From the NCBI RefSeq assembly GCF_041260155.1, contig NC_091945.1:34106296-34170295 (forward strand): DNA of 64,000 nt, given 5' to 3'. The notes beneath the pieces were generated by a model, which worked only from the letters and a program-made list of their open reading frames with translations, searched no databases and was not told where the DNA came from. This DNA is from Ptychodera flava (lineage: Eukaryota > Hemichordata > Enteropneusta > Ptychoderidae). Position numbers and translations under genes: made by a program. Below, in pieces: positions 1-13,500 of the stretch. Each line of letters starts with the position of its first letter. Position 1 is the stretch's first letter.

Positions 1-2886
1 AGGGTTACTCTATACTCAGTATATGGCGAGAGTGTCCTAGCTGTCTCAGTGTCCCATCGGAACCTCGTGGACCGTAATTCTTGCTCTAATTCTGCGACCT
101 TTGAATCGTCCAATAATTGCTACATCCAATTCATGACGACCCCAAATGATAAGGAATGCGACTGATTCTGAGACTCTCAGTTCATAGAAGAGTCAAAGTG
201 CGATCACGTTTGCGACTGAACTTGAGACTCCCATTTCGCTTTGTGATGTACATTTGCGAGTGAATTTGAGACCGGGTCTGAGGCTCTCATTTAACGTGCA
301 AACAGCAAATGCGACCGTCCTTACGACTGACTTCCTGACGTAAGGTATAAAGGGTACCGGAAATCGACAAGTGCGAGGCTAAAGTTACGAGAGCGAATGT
401 GAGGGCTTGAAGTGTACGTGCTCACTTTGAAAGTGCGAGCGATAGTGAGAATGTGAAGTGAACTCGGACTGTACATAGTTAGTGCTTGTCAGCATTTATT
501 TCATCACTTTGGTCGAATGAAAACTTACGATCAAAGTCATTGCTGAAAACAGCGATACGATCTCCATGGAAGTACAGTGCTGTGTATCATGAGCGAACAG
601 CTGAGTGAATTCATCATTGGAGTCCCCGATGGAAAGTATTGCAACACTCTTATTTCCAAACACCAAGAAGTTGATATATTCGTCTAAATAAAATATGAAT
701 GAGACATTCATCTTTACATAATGGAGAATAGAATATTATATCTGACTACGAAGAACTTTATTCACCAGGTTTTAAAAATCAGCGAGAGATTGATCGGGCT
801 GGGACGTACGATTCACAGACTGATTCAAAGTGCTGGTCAAAGTGAAAGGGGACGCAATGAACACTCAATCCTGACGGATATTTATATAGTTATGTCAAAA
901 ACGGGAGTCACAACCATGATTAGGTTATTCAGAGTCAATTAACCTTGAAACTGACCAAACGATAGCACACAATTACATACAATCTAGGTCTAGAGTCCTG
1001 TGACACTATGGCGGGTTTCCGAGTCCCTGTCGCGGTTTGGAAAACGACCTGCTGACAGCTGATGACAAAACACGCTCATACTTTTGATCATAGACCCTGG
1101 AGCGATGTTTTGATGGATTTCTAGCTTCCTTACCCTATAAACAACTTGAAACTAAAATGAAAGACGAAAAAAGATCCGTGAACGGACGAGAGGTTTCCTG
1201 TAGAAACTTCAGATATTTACTGAGGCGGATCATCGATTTTTTTACATCCATGGGCGGATCATGGCAGTGAAATTTACCTCAATGGATGGATCAATCGGAG
1301 CACCGAGAATATTGCATTTCCCGTTTGATTTCCAAAACATCATCGTGGAGTTTCTAACAGAAAGGAAAAAATTGAAACGACAACTGATATCGTGTCATTT
1401 AAATACGGGCTTTTAATCGTTCATTCATTTTAGTTACTATCGTCGTGCCGTTTTAGAAGATTTGTGAGGACCTAAACGACATCATGTGTTGGTCCATTGC
1501 CATGGAATCCTATGCCAACGAAAGGTGGTGACTTTTTTCAAAGTTGAATAAAATTTCCTTTTTGGTTGTGTTAGTCAATTAATCGAAATATTTTTGTTCC
1601 CAATTGATCATAAACCCTCGATTCTCCCGTCTATGATTCGATATTCACGTCACTGACTCATTCTTTCTCTTCTTTGTCGATCGATGAAAGTAATTTAATC
1701 TTCAATACTCTTTGACAGATGTAACATCTTCACCTATATATTGTCATTAGTTTCTAACCAACGTACAAAAAAATTGGCCCGTTTGCCAAAGCACATGGGT
1801 CTATGATTGCGTGAACGGCCGTACTCTATGCATTGGAAAGATATTCATGTTGCAGTCTGCCCGAAAACAAAACCCGAGGATGTTTAGGCGATAACAAAGG
1901 CGATGACTCAGTTGCATAAAACAAAACTAAACTTTTCGGACATCATATTTTTATCTTGGCGTCGATTCGATGTGCAACCATACGCTGATCGCCCATATTC
2001 TCCATAAACAGATAAAGCTAGTCATAACACTTCTGCGACAAATCCGTGGTGTTTCTCCCAGTGAACGTCCTTGAACCCGTAGCCGCGACCATTGTTTTTG
2101 ATGTGTTCCGTGTTTGATGATCGGTAGAATTAATGTATCAAAATTTGAAGACACATGTGACTAAATCCTGTGATTGTTAGACAATTGATGGTGTGTAGGG
2201 GCGAGACGGAAAGCAACAATCCAAGGACCAAGCTAGGGAGCATCATGCATTGCATGCTTTCTAACAAAGAGCTGCGTGTTTCCATATCTATAGGCCTATA
2301 CCATACAAATCCGGCTTTGACCAATGTTCCTGTCCTGTTTCGGAGGATAACTTTCGAGCTGCGTAACCGATGTTGAGGTTCAGATTGAGGTTCAGATATC
2401 CGAATATCTTTCGTGTTCGAAAGGCTTATTGATTTACAGTGAATACAACTTTTGTATAATTAGTTTACGTGTACATAACCCAGCACACGGGGAAAAGCCA
2501 AATACTTACCAATACCAGGTTGGAAAATTTCAGCGAGTCGCTCTCATCAGAGGTCGAGGAAAATAAATATGTCGGTATCGTTGCTCCGCCATGTTTATTG
2601 TTGTTTGTGCGACTAGTTTGAAAGTCATAGACTTTCTATAGGTAAATTCATATTGCCATTCAATATTTTACACACGAAGTCACCTGTCACCTCCATTCGG
2701 AAGCAAAAACGTTTACACAGAATGTTTTTATAGTGAAAACTAGCTCCAGGCCGTGACATGTCTCTAGTCACGAAGAAACTCCGTAAATCAAAATCGACAT
2801 CAACATTGAGCGGTGATCGTGAACCGTTAAATAAATGTCGGCAAAATAAAACATCAAATGGCTAAACTTTTGGGGAGAGAGAGAGG

Positions 2887-2945
<59 letters not shown>

Positions 2946-4591
2946 TTCTGCAGTCGCGAACTGATCATGGTCTTTAGGATGGATAAATGCAGGGTCGGTT
3001 TACACATTTGCGCTGCACAGATATCGAAAATGTACAGATACTTTCCCGAAATTTGACTTATTTTATAACATGAGTAGAACAAAACCAAAATTATTGACGT
3101 TACTCTTCGGATGTTTGACTTGCAAGTTTGCTAAAGTTAGATTACATGTATACTTACAGAAAATGGACGCCGTAGTCTTCTGTTCAAAAAATATATGTTC
3201 TTCAACACCACGTTTCTTATGATCGGTGATGTCACATTTTATTATTTTTATAAATATAAATTAATGCACCGATTTCAAACCGTAATTATTTTTCTTGTCG
3301 AATTGAGAGAGTTTTTAGTAGTTCTGTAGACAAAACGATCGGAAACAGCAGAGTATCTTGGCAATGGCACGACATCTACGCTATCGTTTAGCTGCAATAA
3401 TTGTACAGTTGCAGCCAGAGCCCCGGGTAAGCCGAATTCGGAACGTAATAACGCCAGTTGCAGCGGCGTCGTGGATTGACTGTACCTTTGTCATTTCTGT
3501 TGAAGTACACCTATTATTGCTACAAGAATTGTGGGCTTCATGAAACGTTGTTTCTCTGTACATGTATAGGCCTACTGGTCTTGCCGTTATATTCAGTGTC
3601 GTATAATCTGTTGTTTGCATGTCAACACATTGGCCTGTGTACAACCTCCTGTGCACACTAATCGTGACCGTAATTTACACAGACATAAACTTTCGATCCC
3701 GTCCGTGGATGTCAAAGGTGAACGGGATTAACTTGATCCCGGGTATCAAGTCCCTGGCCTTTATGGAGATGCAAAATTCACAAATTTTGACTGCTGCTGA
3801 GGCCAAGCCACGATACCGCCAAGTGAGTGTAATCCGTCCCATACAAACATAACATGGTCTCGTACCTCCGAGACTCCGTGAAAACATGTCATATCATTTT
3901 TCGAGCTGCATTTTTTAGGGCACGGATATTAATATCTACAGTCTGCACTGCCAAAGCGTCCTGCTACGCAAGTGCGACTACTCGATGTTGTGACACTCGG
4001 TAGGCCTAAGGGCGCAGTTTGGGCGGCGCAATATACCGGCGCAAAATGGGGGCGCCAGTTTGAAATGCGCCCGCGCAGATTGCCGGCGCACTTTGGTGAT
4101 TTCAGACCGCTTACATACCTGGATATGGGCCACAACTTGGAAAGGAAACAAACGGCGTCGAGTGTCCGGAAGCAAGGGTGTGCACAGATTGATATAGCGA
4201 AGCTTTGGATTCTTATGGCCAGGATGGGCCGCCCGGGTGGGTTCTTGTAATTTTGAAAAATGCCAAACGGATCTTGCGTTTTGCAACACAGAACTTTCAA
4301 AATTGCAAACGCAAGAGAAACCCGTTTCAGTGTACATGTTTCCCGAAAATACGCGATTCACCGCATGTTTTGTTATATATTGTGAAGACATTGTTTTGTC
4401 GTTATAGGCCAGACAACAATAAATTGTTCCCCGGAATCGCCACATCTTCTTTTGCCGTGTTTCGATTTGGAATTCATTTCGTCAAACTGTTGTGTGAGAT
4501 TCGTTTAATGACAAACAGAAATAACGTTAATTTGCGATTTCCGTTTTCACTTGACAGGTACTGGATGATACAAAAGGTTTGACTAATCACC
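1..4591. other. No convincing gene; upstream region of ROCO copy A
   Basis: Open frames here are short and show no recognisable domain. At about 157-330 a loose repeat recurs about every 45-50 bases (TTGCGACTGA..TGAGACT type). A GA-rich microsatellite lies near 2,874-2,935. At about 4,005-4,110 the DNA turns GC-rich, with GGCGCA-type words repeated. This last stretch lies about 500 bases upstream of the first exon of copy A and could be part of its promoter, but that is inference only. Confidence 0.5.
2874..2945. repeat. GA microsatellite ending in a G run
   Basis: An almost pure (GA)n tract with occasional GG interruptions, followed by a run of G. The Ser/Leu-rich open frame read through it on the minus strand is a by-product of the simple repeat. 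Confidence 0.9.
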
Positions 4592-7500
4592 ATGGAGACG
4601 ACAGAGAGTAGATTCGACAATTATCTGAGAGAACTGTCCGAAAAGATAAGTCTAGGTGAGATATGCACAGTGTTTCATAGAACGATTCTAGTATTATAGT
4701 GAACATCCTTCTCTTCACCTAAAAGTTCATTCTCACTTCGTCAGCTTCTTTGCGTCGTGCCAGTTAAACTCTTTGTCACACTCCGGAGTGCATAGAAGTG
4801 CATGAGACCATGCTATTAATTATAATAAATTAGTAAAGATTTGTTCGGGATACTAGAATTTCGGATCTCGTTCCCATTTACATGAAGCATCCTCATTCTC
4901 AGCAAAGAATTGCCTTGGCATCTGGACGAGCTTGCGAAGCCAGCTGGCCTTCGGTAGGGCTATGCAACACCGTTGAGGGCACATCAGGGATTAGTCAATA
5001 TACTGCATAGCGAACCAAGAGCTGTGAGAGTCTTGTCTTAATCCAATTTTCTTCGGATTCAATGATAATTTCTTTCTACATTCAGCGACATATCCAAGCA
5101 TTCACTTATTGTAGTCAACATGTGCATGCACGTGAATCATCAGAATAAATTAAGTCCGAACTCGAATTCAATTTCACCGTTATATATTCATACCTACAAT
5201 TATATCATCATATTCAACTAAGGACCATTCATATAAGAAAATCGCAAAGTATGTCTCTGTTTGTTTCAAGCGCCCTCAAGATAAGCAAATTACTACTGAG
5301 ACGAAGACACGCTATTTGCGTGCACTAATTGCTACAGATACAAATATTTTCAATGTTGTGTTGAACTCAAGAATTTTAACAATGTTTAGTCTGTTACAAT
5401 GAACTGAAGTGTAGAAGATTTTGTAAACACAACATTGGTACATTTACAACTTTCAGATGATTTACGGAAACTTGTGGCCCTGTGCGGTGGTCTGACACCC
5501 AGTATCACGAGGAAAGACAGAGCTGACATCCTGAGCCGAGGCAACACACATGCTTTGCTAGCAAAACTGAGAGAAATTGGGCATATCTCAGAAACAAAAC
5601 ACGTGGTGATTGTGCAACTTCTACAAAAAGTCAACAGACCAGACTTGGTCGATGATCTCAGAGTGAGGTATTCCCTAGGCTTTCACAGACACGTCACAGC
5701 TTGACTATGACAAGGCGTTGGAGGAAAGAAATCGTCATCAAGCTAAACTAAGATCGCGCCAGTGTACGACAGAAATTGCTCAACCAATAAAAGCGGGTGA
5801 ATCGCTTGAAGAAAATATCCTTCGCAAACAACGGGTATTGGCGAGTTTCATATTTTTCTGTCTGTTTGTGCGCTTGTTTTTCGTTATCCAGCATGTATTG
5901 TTCATAGAATGTGTGGGTTTTTCTTTCCCTTGGACAAAATATATCGCACAGTGAGGCCATAAAGCGTGATAATCCATGAGCAGTGAGAGTGAAGTTTAGA
6001 TACTCATTTTTGTTCGTCTGTTTGTTTGTTTTTTCAATCCTCTGGAATATTCAAACACAGGCCAGCGGTACTTTCCTAATGTACTCTCACCATTTTCTTT
6101 TAATTCTACCAATATACGTTATTACTGCAATGATGTGTGTACCGATCTGAACGGTTAGTTTAGATATTGTTAGCTAGTTTCAGTGAAAGCAAAGCCGTTT
6201 GCTACGATTTGAAAACTTATCATGTAAATATATCAATGCTACTATATCGTGACATAGGACAGTCAAAAGTATCGTCTGATTGCTGATTATGGCGACAAGA
6301 CAGTGTTAAAACACTTTCAAATACATTTTACTTATAGTTCACGCTTGGAATATGTATTCTCCATATGTTCATCTTTTGTTTTTATTTTTTCAGAATTTGC
6401 TACCGACTGGCAAAGAAGTAAAACCCACGCTGTCGAAGCCGAAAAAAACCTCCTGGAGTCAGATATTAAAATCAAAACAAAACGAGGACGAGTGATGATT
6501 GTTGGCCAGTTTGGAGTCGGGAAAACAAGTCTGAAACGAAGTCTCTTCAAAGAAGAGTTTAATTCTAGACACGATTCTACAAAAGGCATAGACTTGGTTC
6601 GATTTTCCATCGATATCTCGAACCTTTTTGAAGGTATGTGTGTTTCCAGATATCATTCCAATGGTAATCTTACCTGCATCACACAACATATTTTACCTCA
6701 TGAGAAGTGCAATTCCATCGCTTGACGTGACGTCATGTTCAATTTCAGTTGCTGACAAGACCAAAGTTTCACCAACACAAATGGTCATGCGCAAATTACT
6801 AGCAGACGAGATGCGAGAACTGTTGAGTCCATCGAAGAAGATGCAAGAAAAGTCGATTTCAAATCACAACTCAAACGTGCCTGTGAAATCGGAACAGGAT
6901 GTCCCCTTACGTCAAATTAAACATGATGATGACGAACACCCCAATGTCGATGATGACGTCTTCCAAGATGAGAATAATGGCGACAATCTGGAGTCACTCA
7001 ATTTGTTGTCACAGTTGCTGTTCGAAGACGAGGATGAACAAAAACTTCTTGAAAACTTAAACGTCAGTCAGATTGGAATGGGGATGGAGTCGTTCTGTGA
7101 TTTCGGTTTATGGGATTTTGCAGGACAAAGTGTCTATTATACAACTCACCAGGTAATAACTCGACAAGTCTCTAGGATCGTCGACATAAAAAAGTTTTCG
7201 CATGGATAACGTATTCCATGTTGATGCAGCCTCAGTCTGTCTCCTCAAAACAAAACTCATTTCGTTAAGTAGATTTCATTGTGGTAATCTGTATTATAAA
7301 TGCGATTTCGATGCCCGAAGAGTAAATATAGGTCTCATTATCTCCCTCTAACAATCAGCGAAGGAATTACAGTTAGCATTCTTCAGTTTCTATCATCGAT
7401 GGCGTCATTTGTATATGTCTACGTTTTGTTCACTTCCACCAGTGGACATGCAGGAAATGTCATATTCAGCCAACACTCTGATCGAAATGACTTCATCGAT

Positions 7501-10500
7501 ATAAATTGAAGAATAATTTACATTCATTCAACACTATAATACATATTTAATGTAAAGGTGATCAATAAACTCATTTGTTTATAAGGTGTTCCTGGACAAC
7601 AAGTCGATATTCATCCTAGTTGCGGATGCGTCACGTGATCTGGACGACGAGTGTCCAATAGACGAGAGTGATTCTAGGGGTGAACGCCAATGCTGGAAAA
7701 AGAATATGAATTATAAAGGTGATAAATTGTTGTGTTTCCCGTTTATAATGGTTAGTTCATGGATTTATTTTCAAGTCAACCTAACAATTTAAGAGCTTCG
7801 TAGGTCATGATCAGTTCTGAGATAATAATCAGCAACGATGTAATGTGAACAATTGGACTGGGCCAGGGGAATACGGTAGTTGCGAAATGGACAATGGATC
7901 AAATCAGCGTGGCTTTGGAACTGAGTATTAAACAACACTTTTACGCAGTTTTCACGACTGGACGGTTGTCACGACACGATCAGTTGCTGCCATTAGCACG
8001 TGATCTTTGCATCCCGTCCGAAACGACAAGCAGAAATTCTCTATCCACGCATTGCTTGTGGCTGTCGGTCATTGGTAAAGTTAACCTAGAGTAATTACAA
8101 ATGAACAAGAAAAGTGATCTCTGGTAGAACCATATATCTTTCAAATATTCCACGTTCCGTTCTTAAGTGAAAGAATCATAACGAAAAACACTTATATTAC
8201 TTATTATAAATTACAGATTACCTGACATTTTGGTTGAATTCAATACACACATGCAGTAAGAGATCAACGGAGACTATCGTAATTGATGACCAAGAATATA
8301 CGACTCCTCTGATAATATTGGTTGCCACAAAGAAGGACAAATTAAACAAAGATCAACAGGTTAGTTTATCTTCAGATACAGTGCTGGGACAACAATCTCT
8401 GGCCAATTGCAATGCTCTGTAACGTCGTAATTTTTTATCGATATTTCACACTTTCGGTTTCCAAAATGACAGGGCTGCTCTCTTTAAAACTTGAATACAT
8501 CCATGAAAGATATGCAAAATTGTCATCATTGTTCCCTGTCACTTGTCTGTCAGCGGACAGCTGTATACAACCATGTAGTACCTATCGGATAACGGTACTA
8601 GCATGAAATGCAGACCACGTCACACACTTGTGTGCCCTGTGACACCACTATACACATCTTTATAGTGCTGTACACAGACCTGTGTGAGAGCACTGTGAAA
8701 TTCAATGTCATCTTCGCTGACATTGACGAGGAGAACGGTTTGTGACAGGGCTGTCATGGTCTGTCACAGGGCTCAACCTTTTTTCTATGTCGTAATTTCA
8801 GGCCACCAAGACAGCATGAAGGCTTCTTACTGACAATGTAAACATTTGACTCTGCCGTTAATTATTATTCTTTGACCAACTTTCGGCGTCGCCGGCTAAC
8901 AGAGAGAAATGTTGGTTACAGGATTTGTATAAATTGTGTAACTGTTACGGCAACCTTTTACACTCACAGGATGATTTTGTCCAAGAGATGAGGTTGTATC
9001 TGGCTGAGGAATGCGAAGAGGCGTTCGACGCTCATATATTCCAGGAAACGTTCATTGTTGACAACAGCAAAAGTGGAACAGATGAAGAGGATCCTGAAAT
9101 CAAGCGGTTGAGAGAGTGTTTGAAACTGATCGCCGATGCACCAATATTCACAACAGATGTTCCCGTGAAATGGTTACGGTTAGAACTTGTCCTGAAGGCG
9201 CTGAAAGATCTCAACAAACACGTCACCAGCATTTCCTTCGTCAACCACTATGCAACGAAGCTTGGAATCACTGAAAAAGAAACGTCAGAAATCTTGAAAT
9301 ATTTCCATGCAATCGGCATCGTCTATTTCTTTCAAGATTTGCTCGTTTTGGAAGCGCAATGGCTGACTGGCATTCTAAGTAGAGTGATACTAATGAAACT
9401 TGGCGATTTTCCGATTAAACATCCAAAGAAGAAGATGGAGCGTTTCCTTATAAACCTTAGAAGATACGGCATCTTGCACGATGAACTGTTGGATTTTATT
9501 TTGGATGAACGAAAACGAATCAAAAACAAAAAATCCGACGTGATCGAACGCGATCTTACCGGCAAAAACAAAGCAGTTGAAAAAAGTCTTGCGTATGATG
9601 CTCGCCAGTCTGTTCAAGATATCACTTCTGTGTCAAACGACGAAGCGATGTGTGCAGACAGCGGTGATTCGAGAACCACTAAGGGACGACAAAGAGTTGT
9701 TGAACTTCTGAAGCACTTTGATCTCGTATATCCTTTGAACCATGCTGCCTTGTCGAAATCTTACATCGTACCTTCCTTACTTCAACTTGACAGATTAGAA
9801 GTGCTTCCTCTTGGAGCAGAGAAGAGTTACCACACCCTGCCTTTATATTACCATTTCTCTGGTGGTTTTCTTCCAGAAGGGTTTTACTATCGACTTGTCG
9901 TTCGCTGTTTGGAAAATTGGCGCGGAGAGATCGACGAAACCACTCTCAGGAAAAACCTGAAATATCACCATGCTCGCATTCCCGTCAGTAGACGACACAG
10001 AATGACACTGACAAAGATTGGATCAGACATTGTCATGGTGATGTGGTATTCCACAACGGAGCGAACATTTCAACCTCTTCATCCAAAACCAGATCCGGCG
10101 AAGTGCATAGATGCTAGAATATTTGTGGAAAGTGCCATGAATGACATCATCAAGACATGGATGCCGTCATTAAGGTACTACAGTTGTAACACTACGCGAG
10201 AGCCGCTAAAATGTATTGTATAATAAAAAAAGTATGCACAGTGATAAACAACACATCATGAGGCTATCCGGATCCATTATTAATCTGACATTACCCATTT
10301 TAATACTCAAATTTCAGTTTAAATTTGTCTGTTTCATTGAAATACGCTACCCTGCAGAGTACCAATATATGCATTCCAGACTAATGCATGGACATATAGT
10401 AGTGTCGGAGGGCCGGTCAATGAAAAAGACTTCACAATTGTTGAAACATTTTATGCAACCAATGTTAATTTTTGAGAAAATCACACGACGGTTGGTTGAT

Positions 10501-13500
10501 AAAAATATGTATAAATTCTAGGTGACTTGAATGCACAAAATCTGAGAAAAGAATTGTCAAATTTTCGTACGAATGTCAGCATCCCAACTACAGGTACCGA
10601 GATCTAACAGTCAATGTCGTCCTAGGTCACACCACACAAGTGTTGGAGGCACCTTCGTAAGTGCGTTCATGTAAATATGAGTTAAACTCAGTAGCCCGTT
10701 TTTTTAGTCCCCTTGGACACCGTCCGGGGGGACTTATAGGTTTGGTCGTGTCCGTGCGTGCGTATGTCCGTGCGTGCGTGCGTGCGAGCGTTCGTCCATC
10801 CGTTCACACAGATATCTCAAAGATGCAAGGAGCGATTTCATTCAAACTTGGTACAAGGATTACTTCATATGTCATACAGATGCACGTCAATTTGTTTTGT
10901 GATACAATCCAATATGGCCGCCAGGCGGCCATTTTGCTATGATTTTTTTCATGTACAGAGCCATAACTCAGACATGTTTCAACAAATTTCATTCAAAGTT
11001 GGTACAAGGACATCGACCAATGTCATAGATATGCACGTCAATTTGTTATGTGATACGATCCAATATGGCCACCAGGCGGCCATGTTATTACGATTTTTTC
11101 ATGTACAGAGCCATAACTCAGAACTGTTTCAACCGATTTTATTCAAACTTGGTACAAGGACATTGACCAATGTCATAGATATGCATGTCAATTTGTTTTG
11201 TGATACGATCCAATATGGCCGCCAGACGGCCATTTTATTACGATTATTTCATGTACAGAGCCATAACTCAGACATGTTTCAACCGATTTTATTCAAAGTT
11301 TGTACAAGGACATTGACCAATGTCATAGATATGCACATCGATTTAATTTGTGATACGATCCAATATGGCTGCTGTGTGGCCATTTTGTTACGATTTTTTC
11401 ATGTACAAAGCCATACCTCAGGCATGTCTCAACCGATTTTATTCAAAGTTGGTACAAGGACATTGACCTATGTCATACATATGCACGTCGATTTGTTTTG
11501 TGATACGATCCAATATGGCCGCTAGGCAGCCATTTTATTACGATTTTTTCATGTACACAGCCATAACTCAGACATGTTTCAGCCGATTTTATTCAAAGTT
11601 GGTACATGGACATTGACCAATGTCATAGATATGCATGTCAATTTGTTTTGTGATATGATCCAATAGGGCTGCCTTGCGGCCATTTTGTTACGATGTTTTC
11701 ATGTACAGAGCCATAATACTCAGACATATCTCAACGGATTTTATTCAAAGTTGGTACAAGAACATTAACCTAGGTCATACATATGTACGTCAATTTGTTT
11801 CATGATTTGATCCAATATGGCTGCATGGAAGCCATTTAGTTACGATTTTTTCATGTCCTTAACCAAAACTTGGGCACGTCTCAACTGATTTTATTCACCG
11901 ATTTTATTCAAACTTAGTACAAGGACATTGACCTATGTCATACATATGCACATTGATTTGTTTTTTGATACAATCCAATATGGCCGCCTGTGACCATTTT
12001 CTCCCAATTTTTTCATGTCGGGAACCACAACTCAGACATGTATGAAGCAAATTTATTCAAAGTTGGTACAAGGACATTGACTTATATATACCGGTACATA
12101 TGTATGTTGATTGGTTTCTCGAGATTGATCAATATGGCCACATGGTAGCAATTTGTTATGGTTTTTCATGTCGAGAGCCATAACTCTGGCAAGTCTCAAC
12201 TGATCTTATTCAAAGTTGGTACATGGACAATGACTTATGTCATGATACATATATGTGTTGATTTTCTAAACAGTAAGATCAAATATCGCTGCATGGTGGT
12301 GATTTTGTTACAATTTTCTAATGTACAGAGCCACAAGTCGGACATATTTCCACCAGTATCATTCAAAGTTGGTACAAGAACATTGACCTATTTCATACAT
12401 ATGCTCGTCAATTTGTTTCACGTCATGTAGCAGTAACATGTCAATTATTGAAGTTTCTAAAGTAGGCTGATATGTCGAGAAATACTGCATCAAATTTCAT
12501 GAAACTTTGTACATTAATTTGTTATAGCATATGTAATGAACTTTCCTAATTAGAGTGATATAGCCACAAATTAATACAAAGTCAAATTTGATGAAACTTG
12601 ATACAGATGTTGATCTCATAGTCTTGTAAATACTGCATCAAACTTTATGAAATATGAGACCGGTGATAATCTGTTAAGTGTAAGGATTGTATGCAAAATG
12701 TTTTGCAACATCCTATTGATTAATTCCAAGTTGACTCATTTTACAAACTTCAGGATGGTGGCCTACACTGGTTTTGTGTTTTCATCACCATGAAACTCAT
12801 TCTTGGCCATTGACTCAAGCGCCATCTGTATTAAAGTATTTTTATCACAGACCTAATTAATGAAGAGGACTCTATCCTCTCTGAGGACTTGTAATCAAAG
12901 TACCCATTAACAAGTGGGGACTGTGTCATCAACGATGACTTGTTAAAATTCCATTCTGAGTCATAGACGTGTGTATATACGCCTAAGAAGAACACTTCTT
13001 AGGCGTATATACGCAGGTGTATGGGGCGTGTATGCGCAGAGCGGAATTTTAGAAAACCGGCGACTGTGAGTAAAATCACCATATATAATCATAAATGTTG
13101 ACGTCACAACATCTATATGTATCGATAAACCTAACATGTAATAAAATTTATTTTATCAGATATGATGCCAAAGTTCGATGCAGCTGTAAAGGTCACAAGA
13201 ATAAACATGAAGATGCCGACTGTGAGAAATGGATCGGTGATAATGATTTCGTCTTCCACGATATCAAAGTAGATCCACCGTACCAAGTCACCAAGGAGTG
13301 TCAATCGGTTCCTGAAATGAATCTGAGGAAAGGTATTGAACAAATCAGAAAGTACGTCGGACCCAACAGAGTTCAGTGTACAGAGATGCCTTGTATGATG
13401 GATTTACAACCAGTAAAGACTTGGTTTGGTAAGTGCATCGTGGGAATTGGCGTAAACTCGCCCTTAGTTCTTGTTAATGTAACATTTACAAGCAGATATA

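Noticed and set aside
3929-4582. Overlapping frames of 92-155 residues near 4.0-4.6 kb
   Set aside because: They overlap on both strands in a GC-rich stretch with no domain and no splice support, and lie next to the first exon of ROCO copy A.
10758-11525. 255-residue open frame as a protein gene
   Set aside because: It coincides with a 150-bp tandem repeat that decays without regard to codons, inside an intron and a mobile element. It is listed as a repeat.
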